A model generated the notes under the pieces. That model saw only the letters and a list, made by a program, of their open reading frames with translations, had not been told where the DNA came from and searched no databases. Of a stretch of DNA of 64,000 nt, positions 10,141-19,460 are shown piece by piece (position 1 is the stretch's first letter; each line of letters starts with the position of its first letter). The DNA lies in assembly GCF_024347495.1 (NCBI RefSeq), contig NZ_AP025490.1, positions 1,488,001-1,552,000 of the forward strand, given 5' to 3'. The translations under genes were made by a program, and so were the position numbers. The stretch comes from Vibrio gallaecicus (GTDB lineage Bacteria; Pseudomonadota; Gammaproteobacteria; Enterobacterales; Vibrionaceae).

Positions 10141-10569
10141 ATGTTAAATTATCTTGAGTGGCTAATAATTTTAGCCGCTCTGTTTATTTATGTTAGTGCG
10201 ACTGATGTGATGTGGAGGTCTATTTCTAATTTAGCCTGCTTAGCTATATCTTCTGGTTTCTTTCTCTACGTTATTGAAACAGGAAGTTGGCTTAATATTG
10301 TACATAGCGTGCTGATATTAGGAATTGGTATTATTCTTAGCCAGTTAAAACTATTAGCTGGTGGTGATACCAAGTTATTTGCAGCGTACTCATTTGCGAT
10401 ACCAAGTGCTCACCTACTTAATACCATAATTTTAATCTTGTTAATTGGCGGGGTTGTTAGTGTTATCTATCTGTTATGGGTAAAGCTGGGGAAAAAAACG
10501 AATCGCGGCGTGCCTTACGGAATTGCAATTAGTTTAGGCTCATCTTTAGGAATATTAGCTTCCATTTAG
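10141..10569 (+). CDS. tadV: Flp prepilin peptidase (A24 family)
   Basis: This short membrane aspartic protease of 142 residues removes the leader from Flp and from the pseudopilins TadE and TadF. Both catalytic aspartates are visible: D22 in SATDVMWR and D76 in the AGGDTKLF motif (GxGDxK type). It lacks the N-terminal methylase domain of PilD, as is normal for TadV/CpaA. Several transmembrane helices cover most of its length. It starts 5 bp after the flp stop. Confidence 0.93.
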   Translation: MLNYLEWLIILAALFIYVSATDVMWRSISNLACLAISSGFFLYVIETGSWLNIVHSVLILGIGIILSQLKLLAGGDTKLFAAYSFAIPSAHLLNTIILILLIGGVVSVIYLLWVKLGKKTNRGVPYGIAISLGSSLGILASI

Positions 10570-10576
10570 GAATCCA

Positions 10577-11380
10577 ATGAAAAAAACTCTGACCCTGGCT
10601 ATCGCAGTTTTGGCTATTCTTTTCGGTTTGTATGGCTTAGCTGGTAATTTAGCAAGTGATAAAACACAAGTAACTAAAGAAGCAGAGAAACCAGTAGAAC
10701 CCCGAATTGTTATTTGGCGTTTGAATCAACCTGTAAAATCTTCCCAAATAGTTGAACGTAAACACTTTTCAGTAAGCAAACTACCTGAAGGTGAAGCGAA
10801 CTCATTAGGGGTTTTGGTTGATGTAGAGCTGAACTTTGACAAAGGTGCTGTTTACCAGGCTGACTTGAGCGCTGAAAGTGTCTTTTTCAAAGAGTCTATT
10901 ATCAACCCCTCTGATGATGGTTATGTTGACTTAACAATAGCTGATAACCGCGTGCCTTATGCTATTAAAGTAACGCCAGAATCAGTAGTGGGTGGTGTTA
11001 TTACCCATGGTTCTATGATTGATATTTTATCGCTTTCTTTACCTTCAACTTATTCTCTGGAAGCTTCCGAAACGTCATCAAGTCGTAAGCGTAATATGTT
11101 TGTTACCCCTGTATTAATGAACGTAAAAGTACTTAAAGTAGATAAGAAAGCCATTATTGGTACGCGTAATCAAGCTGATACAACAGAAGTCAGTTTGATT
11201 TTAGAACTGACCAGAAAGCAGGTCGCGACATTAACCGTTGCAAAAAGAATTTCAGAAATTGAAGTGCATAAATCAATTGGCGAATATAAAAAATCAGATT
11301 TACATGCTGATGCTGGCGATGTCCTGAACAATTTTAAGTCAGTTGTAGAATATCGTGCTGAAAAAGTCACCATTAATTAG
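10577..11380 (+). CDS. rcpC: Tad pilus assembly protein RcpC/CpaB
   Basis: The product has 267 residues with an N-terminal membrane anchor (TLTLAIAVLAILFGLYGLAG, about 4-23). The remainder is periplasmic and includes a SAF-like segment (about 50-110, RLNQPVKSSQIVERKHFSVSKL) typical of CpaB/RcpC proteins, which stabilise the secretin or gate the pilus channel. It lies between the peptidase and the secretin genes, the standard order in tad loci. Confidence 0.9.
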   Translation: MKKTLTLAIAVLAILFGLYGLAGNLASDKTQVTKEAEKPVEPRIVIWRLNQPVKSSQIVERKHFSVSKLPEGEANSLGVLVDVELNFDKGAVYQADLSAESVFFKESIINPSDDGYVDLTIADNRVPYAIKVTPESVVGGVITHGSMIDILSLSLPSTYSLEASETSSSRKRNMFVTPVLMNVKVLKVDKKAIIGTRNQADTTEVSLILELTRKQVATLTVAKRISEIEVHKSIGEYKKSDLHADAGDVLNNFKSVVEYRAEKVTIN

Positions 11381-11393
11381 AGACAAAGTTAAA

Positions 11394-12731
11394 ATGAAAT
11401 CTATTATTTCCTTTATAGAGAAGTTAGCTTTATTCATGATTCTAGCTTCTTTGTCTCATACTGCTTTTGCTCAACGTATAACCAATATTGATCAAGGCGG
11501 GATGATCACAGTCACTGTGTTGAGTGATATAGAGTCTGTTTTTATCTCGGATTCCAATATAGCCGACTACCAAGTTATCGATAAACGCAAAGTTGTTGTG
11601 TTTGGTAAGAATGTAGGAAGAACTTCTCTCGCAGTATACGGTGGCGAAGGTAAGACATTGGCATCACGAAAATTGTGGGTGAATACTTCTTTTGATGTGG
11701 TGCAGCAGCAAGTTCAAATGCTTTACCCGAATATTGAAGTCTCCATTACTAACATTGGAGATAAGGTCGTACTGAGTGGTGTTGTTCCAACAGAAAAAGT
11801 AAAAGATGGAATAAACCAATTAGTTGGTACCTACCTAGATAAAGAAAAGCAAGAATTCAAAATGGAATGGAAATCGGATGATGACGATTACGAAATCGAA
11901 TTCATGAAGCGTTTTCACTACAACGGTATCGTGAACAATATCGAAGTCGCAGTCGCAAAACAGGTCAATGTAAAGTTGTCTGTTGCTGAAGTTTCTCACT
12001 CATTTCTTGAAGAATTTGGTATTGAATATGGCAGTACTGGCGCAGGTACGGGCGTATTCTTAGATCAAGTCACTAGTTTTAGTGCTTCCGACATTGTTTC
12101 AGTGATCACTGCAATCGGTAATGACACTGTTGGTCAAGTACTCGCAGAGCCAAACCTTTCTGTTATTTCCGGCGAAAGTGCCAGCTTCTTGGTGGGTGGT
12201 GAGCTGCCGGTTGTGACCGTTGTAGATGGTACAACAAATGTAGAATATAAAGAGTTTGGTGTACGTTTAGATTTGATGGCAAAAGTGCTGTCTGATGACC
12301 AAATTCTATTATCACTGATGCCAGAAGTGAGCTCACTTGATGCTCAGTACAGTAATGAAACCTACGATCTACCTGCTTTAAAAACCCGCCGGGCACGTAC
12401 TACTGTTCAACTGGCTGATGGTAAAAGTTTTGTGTTAGGCGGTCTATTGAGTACAGAAGATAAAGAATCACTGAGTAAAGTTCCATTAGTCGGTGATATC
12501 CCTTTACTCGGTGCATTGTTTCGTAAAACCGGTACTGAAAGAACCAAAACAGAGTTGATTATTGTCGCAACAGTTAACCTAGTTCAGCCTATCGAACCTG
12601 CTTTAATTCAACTTCCAACAATGAAAAAAACCTCAACACTGCAACGTTTTTTCTATGTAGAAAAAGGTTACCAAACCAGCTCAGAAAAATGGGCGAGTGA
12701 GATTATGGCGACAGGAGGCTTTAAATTATGA
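11394..12731 (+). CDS. rcpA: Tad secretin RcpA/CpaC
   Basis: This outer-membrane secretin forms the pore for the Tad pilus. I take the ATG at 11394 (445 residues) because it begins a clear signal peptide (MKSIISFIEKLALFMILASL ending SHTAFA); an upstream in-frame ATG at 11355 would overlap rcpC and spoil the signal. A pilus-secretin N-domain (about 30-130, with a BON-like stretch) is followed by the C-terminal secretin domain, including VLAEPNLSVISGESASFLVGGELP and the LADGKSFVLGGLLS segment. Its stop overlaps the rcpB start (ATGA). Confidence 0.93.
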   Translation: MKSIISFIEKLALFMILASLSHTAFAQRITNIDQGGMITVTVLSDIESVFISDSNIADYQVIDKRKVVVFGKNVGRTSLAVYGGEGKTLASRKLWVNTSFDVVQQQVQMLYPNIEVSITNIGDKVVLSGVVPTEKVKDGINQLVGTYLDKEKQEFKMEWKSDDDDYEIEFMKRFHYNGIVNNIEVAVAKQVNVKLSVAEVSHSFLEEFGIEYGSTGAGTGVFLDQVTSFSASDIVSVITAIGNDTVGQVLAEPNLSVISGESASFLVGGELPVVTVVDGTTNVEYKEFGVRLDLMAKVLSDDQILLSLMPEVSSLDAQYSNETYDLPALKTRRARTTVQLADGKSFVLGGLLSTEDKESLSKVPLVGDIPLLGALFRKTGTERTKTELIIVATVNLVQPIEPALIQLPTMKKTSTLQRFFYVEKGYQTSSEKWASEIMATGGFKL

Positions 12732-13279
12732 TTTTTGACCAATTCAGATCATTTAAAACGATAAAGCTGCGCCTAGTTATGAGCGTTCTTCTTGGTTTGA
12801 TTCTTAGTGGTTGTGCTGAGCGAATTCAAGAGCGTGAAGGTAAAGCTCTTCATCTTGTTCCATTAACTTATAGTTTGTCACTCAGCGCTCATAAAAATGG
12901 TGCTTCAACTGCTAAACAAGAAATAGAAGTCTTTGTTACTCAAAATTTTGATGTAATAGAAGCCAAAGGCATGCTGGCCGAATGGCATAACCTACAGGGC
13001 AAGCAGCTATCGAATTATGCACGAACGTTTGCGAAATCATTAGGTATCGATGCAAATCGTATCAGCATCCAACGTTTTGAAGTCAGAGAAGGTGAACCTG
13101 TCACTGAATTTGATCTCCGTTTGACCTTTACAGACTACCAAGTGATTACCAATCTTTGCGAGTATCCAGAAGTAGGTAAGTTTGGGTTTTATGAATCGAA
13201 TTGCTACACCGATAATGCTCGTTGGCAGTCTATGGTGAACCCTGAAAATATGCTGCCTAAAGCTTCTAACACACAGTAG
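12728..13279 (+). CDS. rcpB: Tad outer-membrane lipoprotein RcpB (CpaD-like)
   Basis: The product has 183 residues. A lipobox LILSGC near residue 28 follows a hydrophobic stretch, so it should be an outer-membrane lipoprotein. Position between rcpA and tadZ, ATGA overlap with rcpA, and size match RcpB/CpaD proteins, which assist secretin assembly. The sequence itself is poorly conserved in the family, so the name rests largely on synteny. Confidence 0.8.
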   Translation: MIFDQFRSFKTIKLRLVMSVLLGLILSGCAERIQEREGKALHLVPLTYSLSLSAHKNGASTAKQEIEVFVTQNFDVIEAKGMLAEWHNLQGKQLSNYARTFAKSLGIDANRISIQRFEVREGEPVTEFDLRLTFTDYQVITNLCEYPEVGKFGFYESNCYTDNARWQSMVNPENMLPKASNTQ

Positions 13280-13291
13280 TAGGTCATTAAA

Positions 13292-14527
13292 ATGTTTGAT
13301 TTAGTCGATATTCTAAAAACGAAAAGTGACGCTAAACCTGTTACTCAAGAATTGATTACAACTGTGCTCTTTTATCAGACTCAGGAATGTATGGATCTGG
13401 TAGAAGAAGCTTTTCGATTTGAGGGGCTAGTTTCTCCTTCAATGCTTGAAAATTCGGATCAAAATATCCAGCAACATATCCGTGACTCTCAAATTTCAGT
13501 TGTCATTGTTGAGCTCAACCAAAGTTCGAACGTATCAAAAGATATGGAGCGTATAAGCCACCTGTTGCCAAATGAAGCTTCTGTCATCGTGATTGGTAGT
13601 GAAGATGCAATTTCAACAATACGAAACCTCAAGGGAATGGGCTTTTACTATGTCTTTTGGCCGATTCCTAAACAAGAATTAATCGATTTCGTTCGCAACG
13701 TAGACAGCAACCGCAAGCGAAATAGTGGTCTTGGTAAAGATAGAACCGCGAAAAAAGTAGCGGTTTGGGGCACGAAAGGGGGAGTCGGTGCCACCTTAAT
13801 GACGGCTGAAATTGCTTATGAACTTTCTACAAAGAAAAACAGTTCATGCCTTATCGTTGATCACGATTTTCGAGGTGGGAATCTAGATATCTTTTTGAGT
13901 TTAGATAAACACGAAAAGAAGCCAGTTACGCGAAGTTCCATTACGGCGAGTTTAGACGCGACTTACGCTAGCAGTATGGTAAAAAAAATCAGCGGCATGT
14001 TATCTGTCCTTTCAATCGAATCTGAAGAATTGAATGAACTTGAACTGAAAGAATACGCTAGAACCTTGTCTGATCAGCTATCAGGTCAATTTAACTTTAT
14101 TCTTGAAGATTTGTCTCGTTCTTCAAACTGCAAGCAAGATCTTAATTATATCTCTGAGCATTCAGACATATTGTTGCTAATGATTGAACCTACCGTTTCT
14201 AGCCTACGTGAAGCTAAGCGTGTACAGAAGCATATGGACATTATGTCTTCTAAAACGAGAACGGTTTTTGTGCTCAATTATACGATGCCTGAGAATGCAG
14301 CGACCATAACCGAAGTGGACATTAAATCGTATTTAGGGAAGTCTGCGGATGTAGTGTGTCCAAATGATCCAAAGCTAGGAAAAATGGTTTTAGACAAGAA
14401 ACATATGTATGAAATGAATTCACCTGTAGGGCGAAGTGTTAATCGTATTACGCATTTATTATTAGGTCAGAATGAGCAAAAGCAGAAAAAATCCATCATT
14501 CATCGTTTGCTTAAGCGAGGCGCGTAA
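13292..14527 (+). CDS. tadZ: Tad pilus localisation ATPase-like protein TadZ/CpaE
   Basis: The product has 411 residues: an N-terminal receiver-like domain (about 22-140) and a MinD/ParA-like domain from about 155. The deviant Walker A reads KGGVGAT (162-168); the signature lysine before the final Thr is replaced by Ala, as seen in several TadZ proteins that bind but hydrolyse nucleotide poorly. TadZ proteins recruit the pilus machine to a cell pole. The gene ends where tadA begins, with a one-base overlap. Confidence 0.9.
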   Translation: MFDLVDILKTKSDAKPVTQELITTVLFYQTQECMDLVEEAFRFEGLVSPSMLENSDQNIQQHIRDSQISVVIVELNQSSNVSKDMERISHLLPNEASVIVIGSEDAISTIRNLKGMGFYYVFWPIPKQELIDFVRNVDSNRKRNSGLGKDRTAKKVAVWGTKGGVGATLMTAEIAYELSTKKNSSCLIVDHDFRGGNLDIFLSLDKHEKKPVTRSSITASLDATYASSMVKKISGMLSVLSIESEELNELELKEYARTLSDQLSGQFNFILEDLSRSSNCKQDLNYISEHSDILLLMIEPTVSSLREAKRVQKHMDIMSSKTRTVFVLNYTMPENAATITEVDIKSYLGKSADVVCPNDPKLGKMVLDKKHMYEMNSPVGRSVNRITHLLLGQNEQKQKKSIIHRLLKRGA

Positions 14528-15807
14528 TGGATTTCGCTCAGAAAGCTTATGTCGAGATCCGATCTCAAATATTTGATGCTTTGGACGCCGAAGCGGTAAA
14601 TTCACTCTCCAAAAGTGCTTTAACTAAGCAACTCGGTAATGCCGTTGAGATGCTTGTTGAGAAACTAGGTTTGTCTGTCGCTACGATAGTAAGAGCCGAG
14701 TATGTTCAAAGCTTAGTTGATGAGTTACATGGCTTAGGTCCACTGCAAGCACTGATGGATGATGAAAGCATCAGTGACATTATGATCAACGGTCACCAAA
14801 ATGTATTCATTGAGCGAAATGGACTAGTTGAAAAATCCGCAGCTATGTTTATTGATGAGCAGCAACTTCAGCAGATTGCCAAGCGTATTGCGAGCCGAGT
14901 AGGACGTCGTGTAGATGAATCCTCTCCTACTTGTGATGCTCGTTTAGAAGATGGCAGCCGTGTGAATATTGTTATTCCACCCGTCGCGATTGATGGGACG
15001 TCTATCTCGATTCGTAAGTTCAAAAAGCAATCCATTAACTTTTCTCAACTTGTTGATTTTGGTGCAATGAGCCCTGAAATGGCAAAGATTTTGATGATTG
15101 CAGCCCGTTGCCGTTTAAATATTCTCATTTCAGGTGGTACTGGTTCCGGTAAAACAACCATGCTCAATGCATTGTCCCAGTTTATCTCGGAGAAAGAACG
15201 GATCGTAACGATTGAAGATGCGGCAGAGCTGCGTTTACTTCAGCCACATGTGGTTCGTTTAGAAACAAGAACTGCTGGAATCGAAGGCTCAGGTCAGATA
15301 ACCCAACGAGATTTGGTGATCAACTCACTTCGTATGCGCCCAGATAGAATTGTTGTGGGTGAGTGCCGTGGCTCTGAAGCATTTGAGATGTTGCAAGCCA
15401 TGAATACAGGTCATGATGGCTCCATGTCGACACTGCACGCTAATACTCCACGAGATGCGCTCGCAAGGGTTGAAGCGATGGTAATGATGGCGACCAGTAA
15501 TTTGCCTTTAGCCGCGATACGCAGAACCATTGTAAGTGCAGTAGACATTGTTATTCAGATCAGTCGCTTGCACGACGGTAGTCGTAAAGTGATGAGTATT
15601 ACCGAGGTGATTGGTTTAGAAGGTGATAACGTTGTTTTAGAGGAAATCTTTAAGTTTCAACCTTCTATGAGCCAAGATACTGGAAAGGTGACAGGTAAGT
15701 ATGTCACTGCAGGGTTGATGCAACGTTCTGTTTTAGTAGAAAAGGCTCGTTTCTTTGGGCTAGAACAGCAGCTTAATGAAGCGTTCTCTGTCGGTATTCC
15801 TGCATGA
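14527..15807 (+). CDS. tadA: Tad pilus assembly ATPase TadA/CpaF
   Basis: This cytoplasmic hexameric secretion ATPase, 426 residues, powers pilus extension and probably retraction. Walker A is GGTGSGKTT at 203-211; the Asp box, Walker B-type stretch RMRPDRIVVGECRGSEAFEM, and the His box with STLHANTP follow as in GspE/VirB11 ATPases. The N-terminal domain (1-160) is of the TadA/CpaF type. It is followed by tadB with a 4-base overlap. Confidence 0.96.
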   Translation: MDFAQKAYVEIRSQIFDALDAEAVNSLSKSALTKQLGNAVEMLVEKLGLSVATIVRAEYVQSLVDELHGLGPLQALMDDESISDIMINGHQNVFIERNGLVEKSAAMFIDEQQLQQIAKRIASRVGRRVDESSPTCDARLEDGSRVNIVIPPVAIDGTSISIRKFKKQSINFSQLVDFGAMSPEMAKILMIAARCRLNILISGGTGSGKTTMLNALSQFISEKERIVTIEDAAELRLLQPHVVRLETRTAGIEGSGQITQRDLVINSLRMRPDRIVVGECRGSEAFEMLQAMNTGHDGSMSTLHANTPRDALARVEAMVMMATSNLPLAAIRRTIVSAVDIVIQISRLHDGSRKVMSITEVIGLEGDNVVLEEIFKFQPSMSQDTGKVTGKYVTAGLMQRSVLVEKARFFGLEQQLNEAFSVGIPA

Positions 15808-16733
15808 TCTATTGGCTTGCATTGATTGGTGGTGGCTTAGCGGTAATGATCGCTTATTGGCCAAATAAAAATAAGGCAAACCGTCATTTTTATTTAGAAG
15901 AAGCGGCACAGACATTGCGCGTTGAGTCTATTGAAGAGGCACAACAAGCGGTCGATCTTGCTTCTTTGTCAGACCGAAAGTTACATGTTCGATTATTGCA
16001 AAAACTGAATAGAGTGAAACGCCAAGTAGGCAAGTTAGCGTCTATCAAGATAGTGGCTTATTTAGTTGTGCTGGGTGTTATTGCTTCTGCTCTAAATACT
16101 TATCTGATTCGCGGCAATATTATCTACGTGACCCTAGTGTGTGAAGTAGTAGGAATATTACTTGGCTATAGTTGGCTACAGAAACGTGAAAAAAAACAAT
16201 TTGATGAAGCTTTCCCTGATGCATTAAACATGTTAGCGAGTGCGGTCAGCGCTGGTGAAAGTATCATGCATGCCATCATTTACGTTGGTAAGACTTTAGA
16301 AGGTGAAGTTGGACAAGAATTTAAGCGTATGGGAGAACGATTACAATTAGGTGAAAGCGCAGACTCTGTATTTCGTAAATCTTGTAGTCGTTTCCCTTAC
16401 CCTGCTTTTCATTTTTTTGTAATTACTTTACGTGCCAATATGCAAAGAGGAGGACAATTAAAAGACGTAATAAGTCGATTGAACCGTTTGATGTTTGACA
16501 GCCGTGCCGTAGAAAAAAAGAAATACTCTATGACGTCAGAGGCTCGAATGTCGGCGAAAATCGTGGCCGCAATTCCTATGATATTTGTTTTTGGCTTGCA
16601 ATTTGTTAGCCCAGAAAATTATGAATTTATTATGTTCGACCCTGCTGGTAAGCCGTTGCTTTACTACTTAATTGCAAGCGAATCTATTGGACTGACTATT
16701 GTTTGGTTGTTGATGAGAGGGGCACAGAATTGA
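15804..16733 (+). CDS. tadB: Tad inner-membrane platform protein TadB
   Basis: The product has 309 residues with a type II secretion F domain. Transmembrane segments lie at the N-terminus (about 2-18), around 85-130 and near the C-terminus; the cytoplasmic GspF-like region contains AFPDALNMLASAVSAGESIMHAI. Paired with TadC it forms the platform that couples TadA to pilin assembly. Overlaps tadA by 4 bases and tadC by one (TGATG). Confidence 0.94.
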   Translation: MIYWLALIGGGLAVMIAYWPNKNKANRHFYLEEAAQTLRVESIEEAQQAVDLASLSDRKLHVRLLQKLNRVKRQVGKLASIKIVAYLVVLGVIASALNTYLIRGNIIYVTLVCEVVGILLGYSWLQKREKKQFDEAFPDALNMLASAVSAGESIMHAIIYVGKTLEGEVGQEFKRMGERLQLGESADSVFRKSCSRFPYPAFHFFVITLRANMQRGGQLKDVISRLNRLMFDSRAVEKKKYSMTSEARMSAKIVAAIPMIFVFGLQFVSPENYEFIMFDPAGKPLLYYLIASESIGLTIVWLLMRGAQN

Positions 16734-17617
16734 TGTCAACTCAAATGAACCTATTTATTGTTCTGATTGCTCTATCTTTTGGTATTGGAATCATAGCTTA
16801 TTTACTATTTAGCAATTACAAGCGTAAGCAAACCTTTCATAGTTTTTTAACGCATGAAGATAATAAGCATGAACCGCTAGAAGAGAATAATACGAATGTT
16901 TTTAATTCTCTAATATCTCAATTTACTTCAAGTGAAGAAGAGATAAATAAAAAATTTGCTGATGCTGGTCTAGAAGGCTTTCGGTTCAAGCGTTTTTACA
17001 TGCATATTAAGTATGGCGTATTTTTAATTGGGGCGATCAGCTTTTATTTTCTATCGACGCTTAATTTTGTGGAAACTAACACAGTACTTATCGCTGGCGT
17101 GGTGTGGTTTATCTTTTGTGTCATAGCGCCAGACAGCTACCTTGCCTATATGAAAAAACGCTTAATTGCGCATACTTCAAGCCAATTGCCGTATTTATTA
17201 GATCTCTTGGCAATATGTGTACAAACAGGTATGACTTTGGAGTCGGCACTTAGCTACCTTGCTAATGAAATGAAGGGCTTTGATAAGAACTTAGCTAAGT
17301 TATTAGCAAAAACTAATGAACGTTCTAGAGTCGTTGGATTAGAAAGGTCGCTTGATGAATTGTACTTACGGATCCCAAGTCCTGAGATGCGCAGTTTCGT
17401 GATGACTCTCAAACAAAGCTTGCAATACGGGTCTTCAATCTACTCCGTTTTAACGACGTTAGCTGCTGATATCCGAGCGGTAAACATGCTCCATGTTGAA
17501 GAGAAAATTGGTAAGTTGGCTGCGAAAATGTCTATTCCGTTGATCCTTTTTATCATGATGCCAATTGTTTTTATTATTGTTGCCCCAGGAATTATGAGGA
17601 TGATGGCTGATGTTTAA
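16733..17617 (+). CDS. tadC: Tad inner-membrane platform protein TadC
   Basis: The product has 294 residues from the ATG at 16733, which overlaps the tadB stop as TGATG; a longer frame from 16703 lies wholly inside tadB and adds no conserved sequence. A type II secretion F domain is present (LPYLLDLLAICVQTGMTLESAL), with membrane segments at about 7-25, 100-140 and the C-terminus (IPLILFIMMPIVFIIVAPGI). It acts as the second GspF-like platform protein with TadB. Confidence 0.93.
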   Translation: MSTQMNLFIVLIALSFGIGIIAYLLFSNYKRKQTFHSFLTHEDNKHEPLEENNTNVFNSLISQFTSSEEEINKKFADAGLEGFRFKRFYMHIKYGVFLIGAISFYFLSTLNFVETNTVLIAGVVWFIFCVIAPDSYLAYMKKRLIAHTSSQLPYLLDLLAICVQTGMTLESALSYLANEMKGFDKNLAKLLAKTNERSRVVGLERSLDELYLRIPSPEMRSFVMTLKQSLQYGSSIYSVLTTLAADIRAVNMLHVEEKIGKLAAKMSIPLILFIMMPIVFIIVAPGIMRMMADV

Positions 17618-18383
17618 GCATATATATGTGTTCGTAGTTTTATCGCTTCTTAATGGTTGTACTTCAGTCGGTACACCTCAACCTGAGCCTTACAAAGCGA
17701 CCGCTAGTAATCGTGAATCCATGTTGATCCAGAGCAGTAATCATAATCAGTTAATCGAGCTTTATAAACAGCAATTACAAGTGGCTGAAGATGTTGAAAC
17801 TCGGATTAAACTCGCCAATGTTTATCAGGCTTCGGGTGATTTTGATTCGGCGCTGTTTGTTTTAGAAAGCGTGGATGGGTTGGAGAATAATACTGCAGCA
17901 TTAAAAATTAAAGCCAAAGCAAAATATCAATTGCGAAAGATATCAAGCTCGCTAAGTTTGACTAAAAAAGCACTAGAGCTTCAACCAAAAGATGGCGAAT
18001 TGCATAATTTGCTTGGTATTTTGTATTCTGAGCTAGGCGACTTTAATGCGGCAGAGGCTTCGTTAAACCAAGCTCGCCGTTATTTTTATAATGATATAGC
18101 AGTCAAAAATAATTTGGCTACGGTTTATATGCTGCAAGGGCATTACGATAAAGCTGTTAATTTACTTACCCCGCTTTACCAAAATAAACCTGAAGATGAA
18201 ATGGTCCGTTCAAATCTAGTCATCGCATTGGTTAAATCTGGTGATTCTTACCAAGCGAAAGAAATACTAAAGCAGCATTACAAACGTAAAGATCTAGACA
18301 GTGTTTTAAAGGCGATTGAAGCAAGCAGTAAAGTTATCCGAAGCGGACATTCTCTTCCCTTAGAGTCCAATTATGAATATTAA
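17610..18383 (+). CDS. tadD: Tad pilus TPR lipoprotein TadD
   Basis: The product has 257 residues. A signal with lipobox LLNGC (Cys at about 17) predicts a lipoprotein. Tetratricopeptide repeats follow (about 60-230), for example GELHNLLGILYSELGDFNAAEASLNQA and AVKNNLATVYMLQGHYDKAVNLL. TadD is thought to act as a pilotin-like assembly factor for the secretin. It overlaps the tadC end by 8 bases and the tadE start by 11. Confidence 0.92.
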   Translation: MFKHIYVFVVLSLLNGCTSVGTPQPEPYKATASNRESMLIQSSNHNQLIELYKQQLQVAEDVETRIKLANVYQASGDFDSALFVLESVDGLENNTAALKIKAKAKYQLRKISSSLSLTKKALELQPKDGELHNLLGILYSELGDFNAAEASLNQARRYFYNDIAVKNNLATVYMLQGHYDKAVNLLTPLYQNKPEDEMVRSNLVIALVKSGDSYQAKEILKQHYKRKDLDSVLKAIEASSKVIRSGHSLPLESNYEY

Positions 18384-18939
18384 ATCAAATACATTTTCGC
18401 GAGTAATTTTAAGAAAAAAACAGCGTGGTGTAGCGGCGATCGAATTTTCATTAGGCTTTATGGCTTTTTTTCTGATGTGCATGACTTGGGCTGAAATTGG
18501 GTATATGGCGCATATATCGTCAGTGACGGATGTCGCTATATCTGAAGCGGCTCGTCAAGCCAAATTAGTTTCTCCAAGCTATGACGCTAATGGCAGATTA
18601 AGCTCTAATTCATCCAATGAATTTATGACAACATTTAAAAATGTAATCACGCAGGAGAGTGCTCAATACGGAGGTCTTGTCGACAGTAATAACTATCGAT
18701 TTATCATCCAATATTTAAAAAGCATTCAAGACCTAGGTGATTATGTTGGTGACTGTCGGGGTGAGAGTGACACTAGCTCTGAATTAGAGTGTGGTTCATC
18801 GGAAGCTAGCGCAATTGCGGTTTATGCCGTTGAGTATGATTTTGAACCAATGTTAAGCCAGTTCATTGCCGTTCCGGGCATGTTCAGACGTGAGGTTATT
18901 GTTGTACAGGAGTATGAGCGTGATGCATTCGATTTCTAA
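18373..18939 (+). CDS. tadE: Tad pseudopilin TadE
   Basis: The product has 188 residues. The basic leader ends in RG, with the processing site G|VAAIEFSLGF and the Glu at +5 needed for TadV cleavage, followed by a hydrophobic helix. The rest is periplasmic. TadE and TadF are minor pseudopilins of the Tad machine. It overlaps the end of tadD and the beginning of tadF. Confidence 0.9.
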   Translation: MNIKSNTFSRVILRKKQRGVAAIEFSLGFMAFFLMCMTWAEIGYMAHISSVTDVAISEAARQAKLVSPSYDANGRLSSNSSNEFMTTFKNVITQESAQYGGLVDSNNYRFIIQYLKSIQDLGDYVGDCRGESDTSSELECGSSEASAIAVYAVEYDFEPMLSQFIAVPGMFRREVIVVQEYERDAFDF

Positions 18940-19459
18940 ACAGAAAGGCAACTTTTCAATTGAGTTTGCTCTTCTTGGCGTTGTATTCGCGACCTTGATG
19001 ATCTTTACGTCAGACTTAGTTATCAAACTCTCCATGCAAGGTAAATTAGATAGGCTTTCATATTCAGCCGTCAATATCTTAAAAGAACGTACACAGCTTT
19101 ATTCACCTAATAACTCTGAGATAACTAATGCCAGCGCGTTAGAGTTACACCAAATAATTGCTCAGTCTTTACAGCGAACAACCGGCGATTATTCAAATGC
19201 AAATATGAGTTCTACCTTTGAGTCTTTGACATTTTCAGATAACACGACTTCTGCTTTGACCACGATAAATCAAAGTGGAGGGTGTTCACTTGCTCAAACT
19301 TTACAAGATTATGATGCTCTATCGATGATCACAAGTTGGGGGCGCAGAGCGTCTCTATATCGTGTGACTATTTGCTATGAAACAGATAATTGGGCTGGTG
19401 AATTATTAGATGCGAACTTCACGACCATACAATCCTCTTCCATTATGATGGGGCGCTAA
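18923..19459 (+). CDS. tadF: Tad pseudopilin TadF
   Basis: I choose the ATG at 18923 (178 residues, MHSISKQKGNFSIEFALL). An AGGAG at 18908-18912 is 10 bases from it but only one base from the ATG at 18914, and the longest frame (18866) would only add sequence overlapping tadE. The site G|NFSIEFALL matches a TadV-processed pseudopilin, with a hydrophobic helix to about residue 32. It lies in the standard place between tadE and tadG and overlaps the tadE end by 17 bases. Confidence 0.85.
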   Translation: MHSISKQKGNFSIEFALLGVVFATLMIFTSDLVIKLSMQGKLDRLSYSAVNILKERTQLYSPNNSEITNASALELHQIIAQSLQRTTGDYSNANMSSTFESLTFSDNTTSALTTINQSGGCSLAQTLQDYDALSMITSWGRRASLYRVTICYETDNWAGELLDANFTTIQSSSIMMGR

Positions 19460-19460
19460 T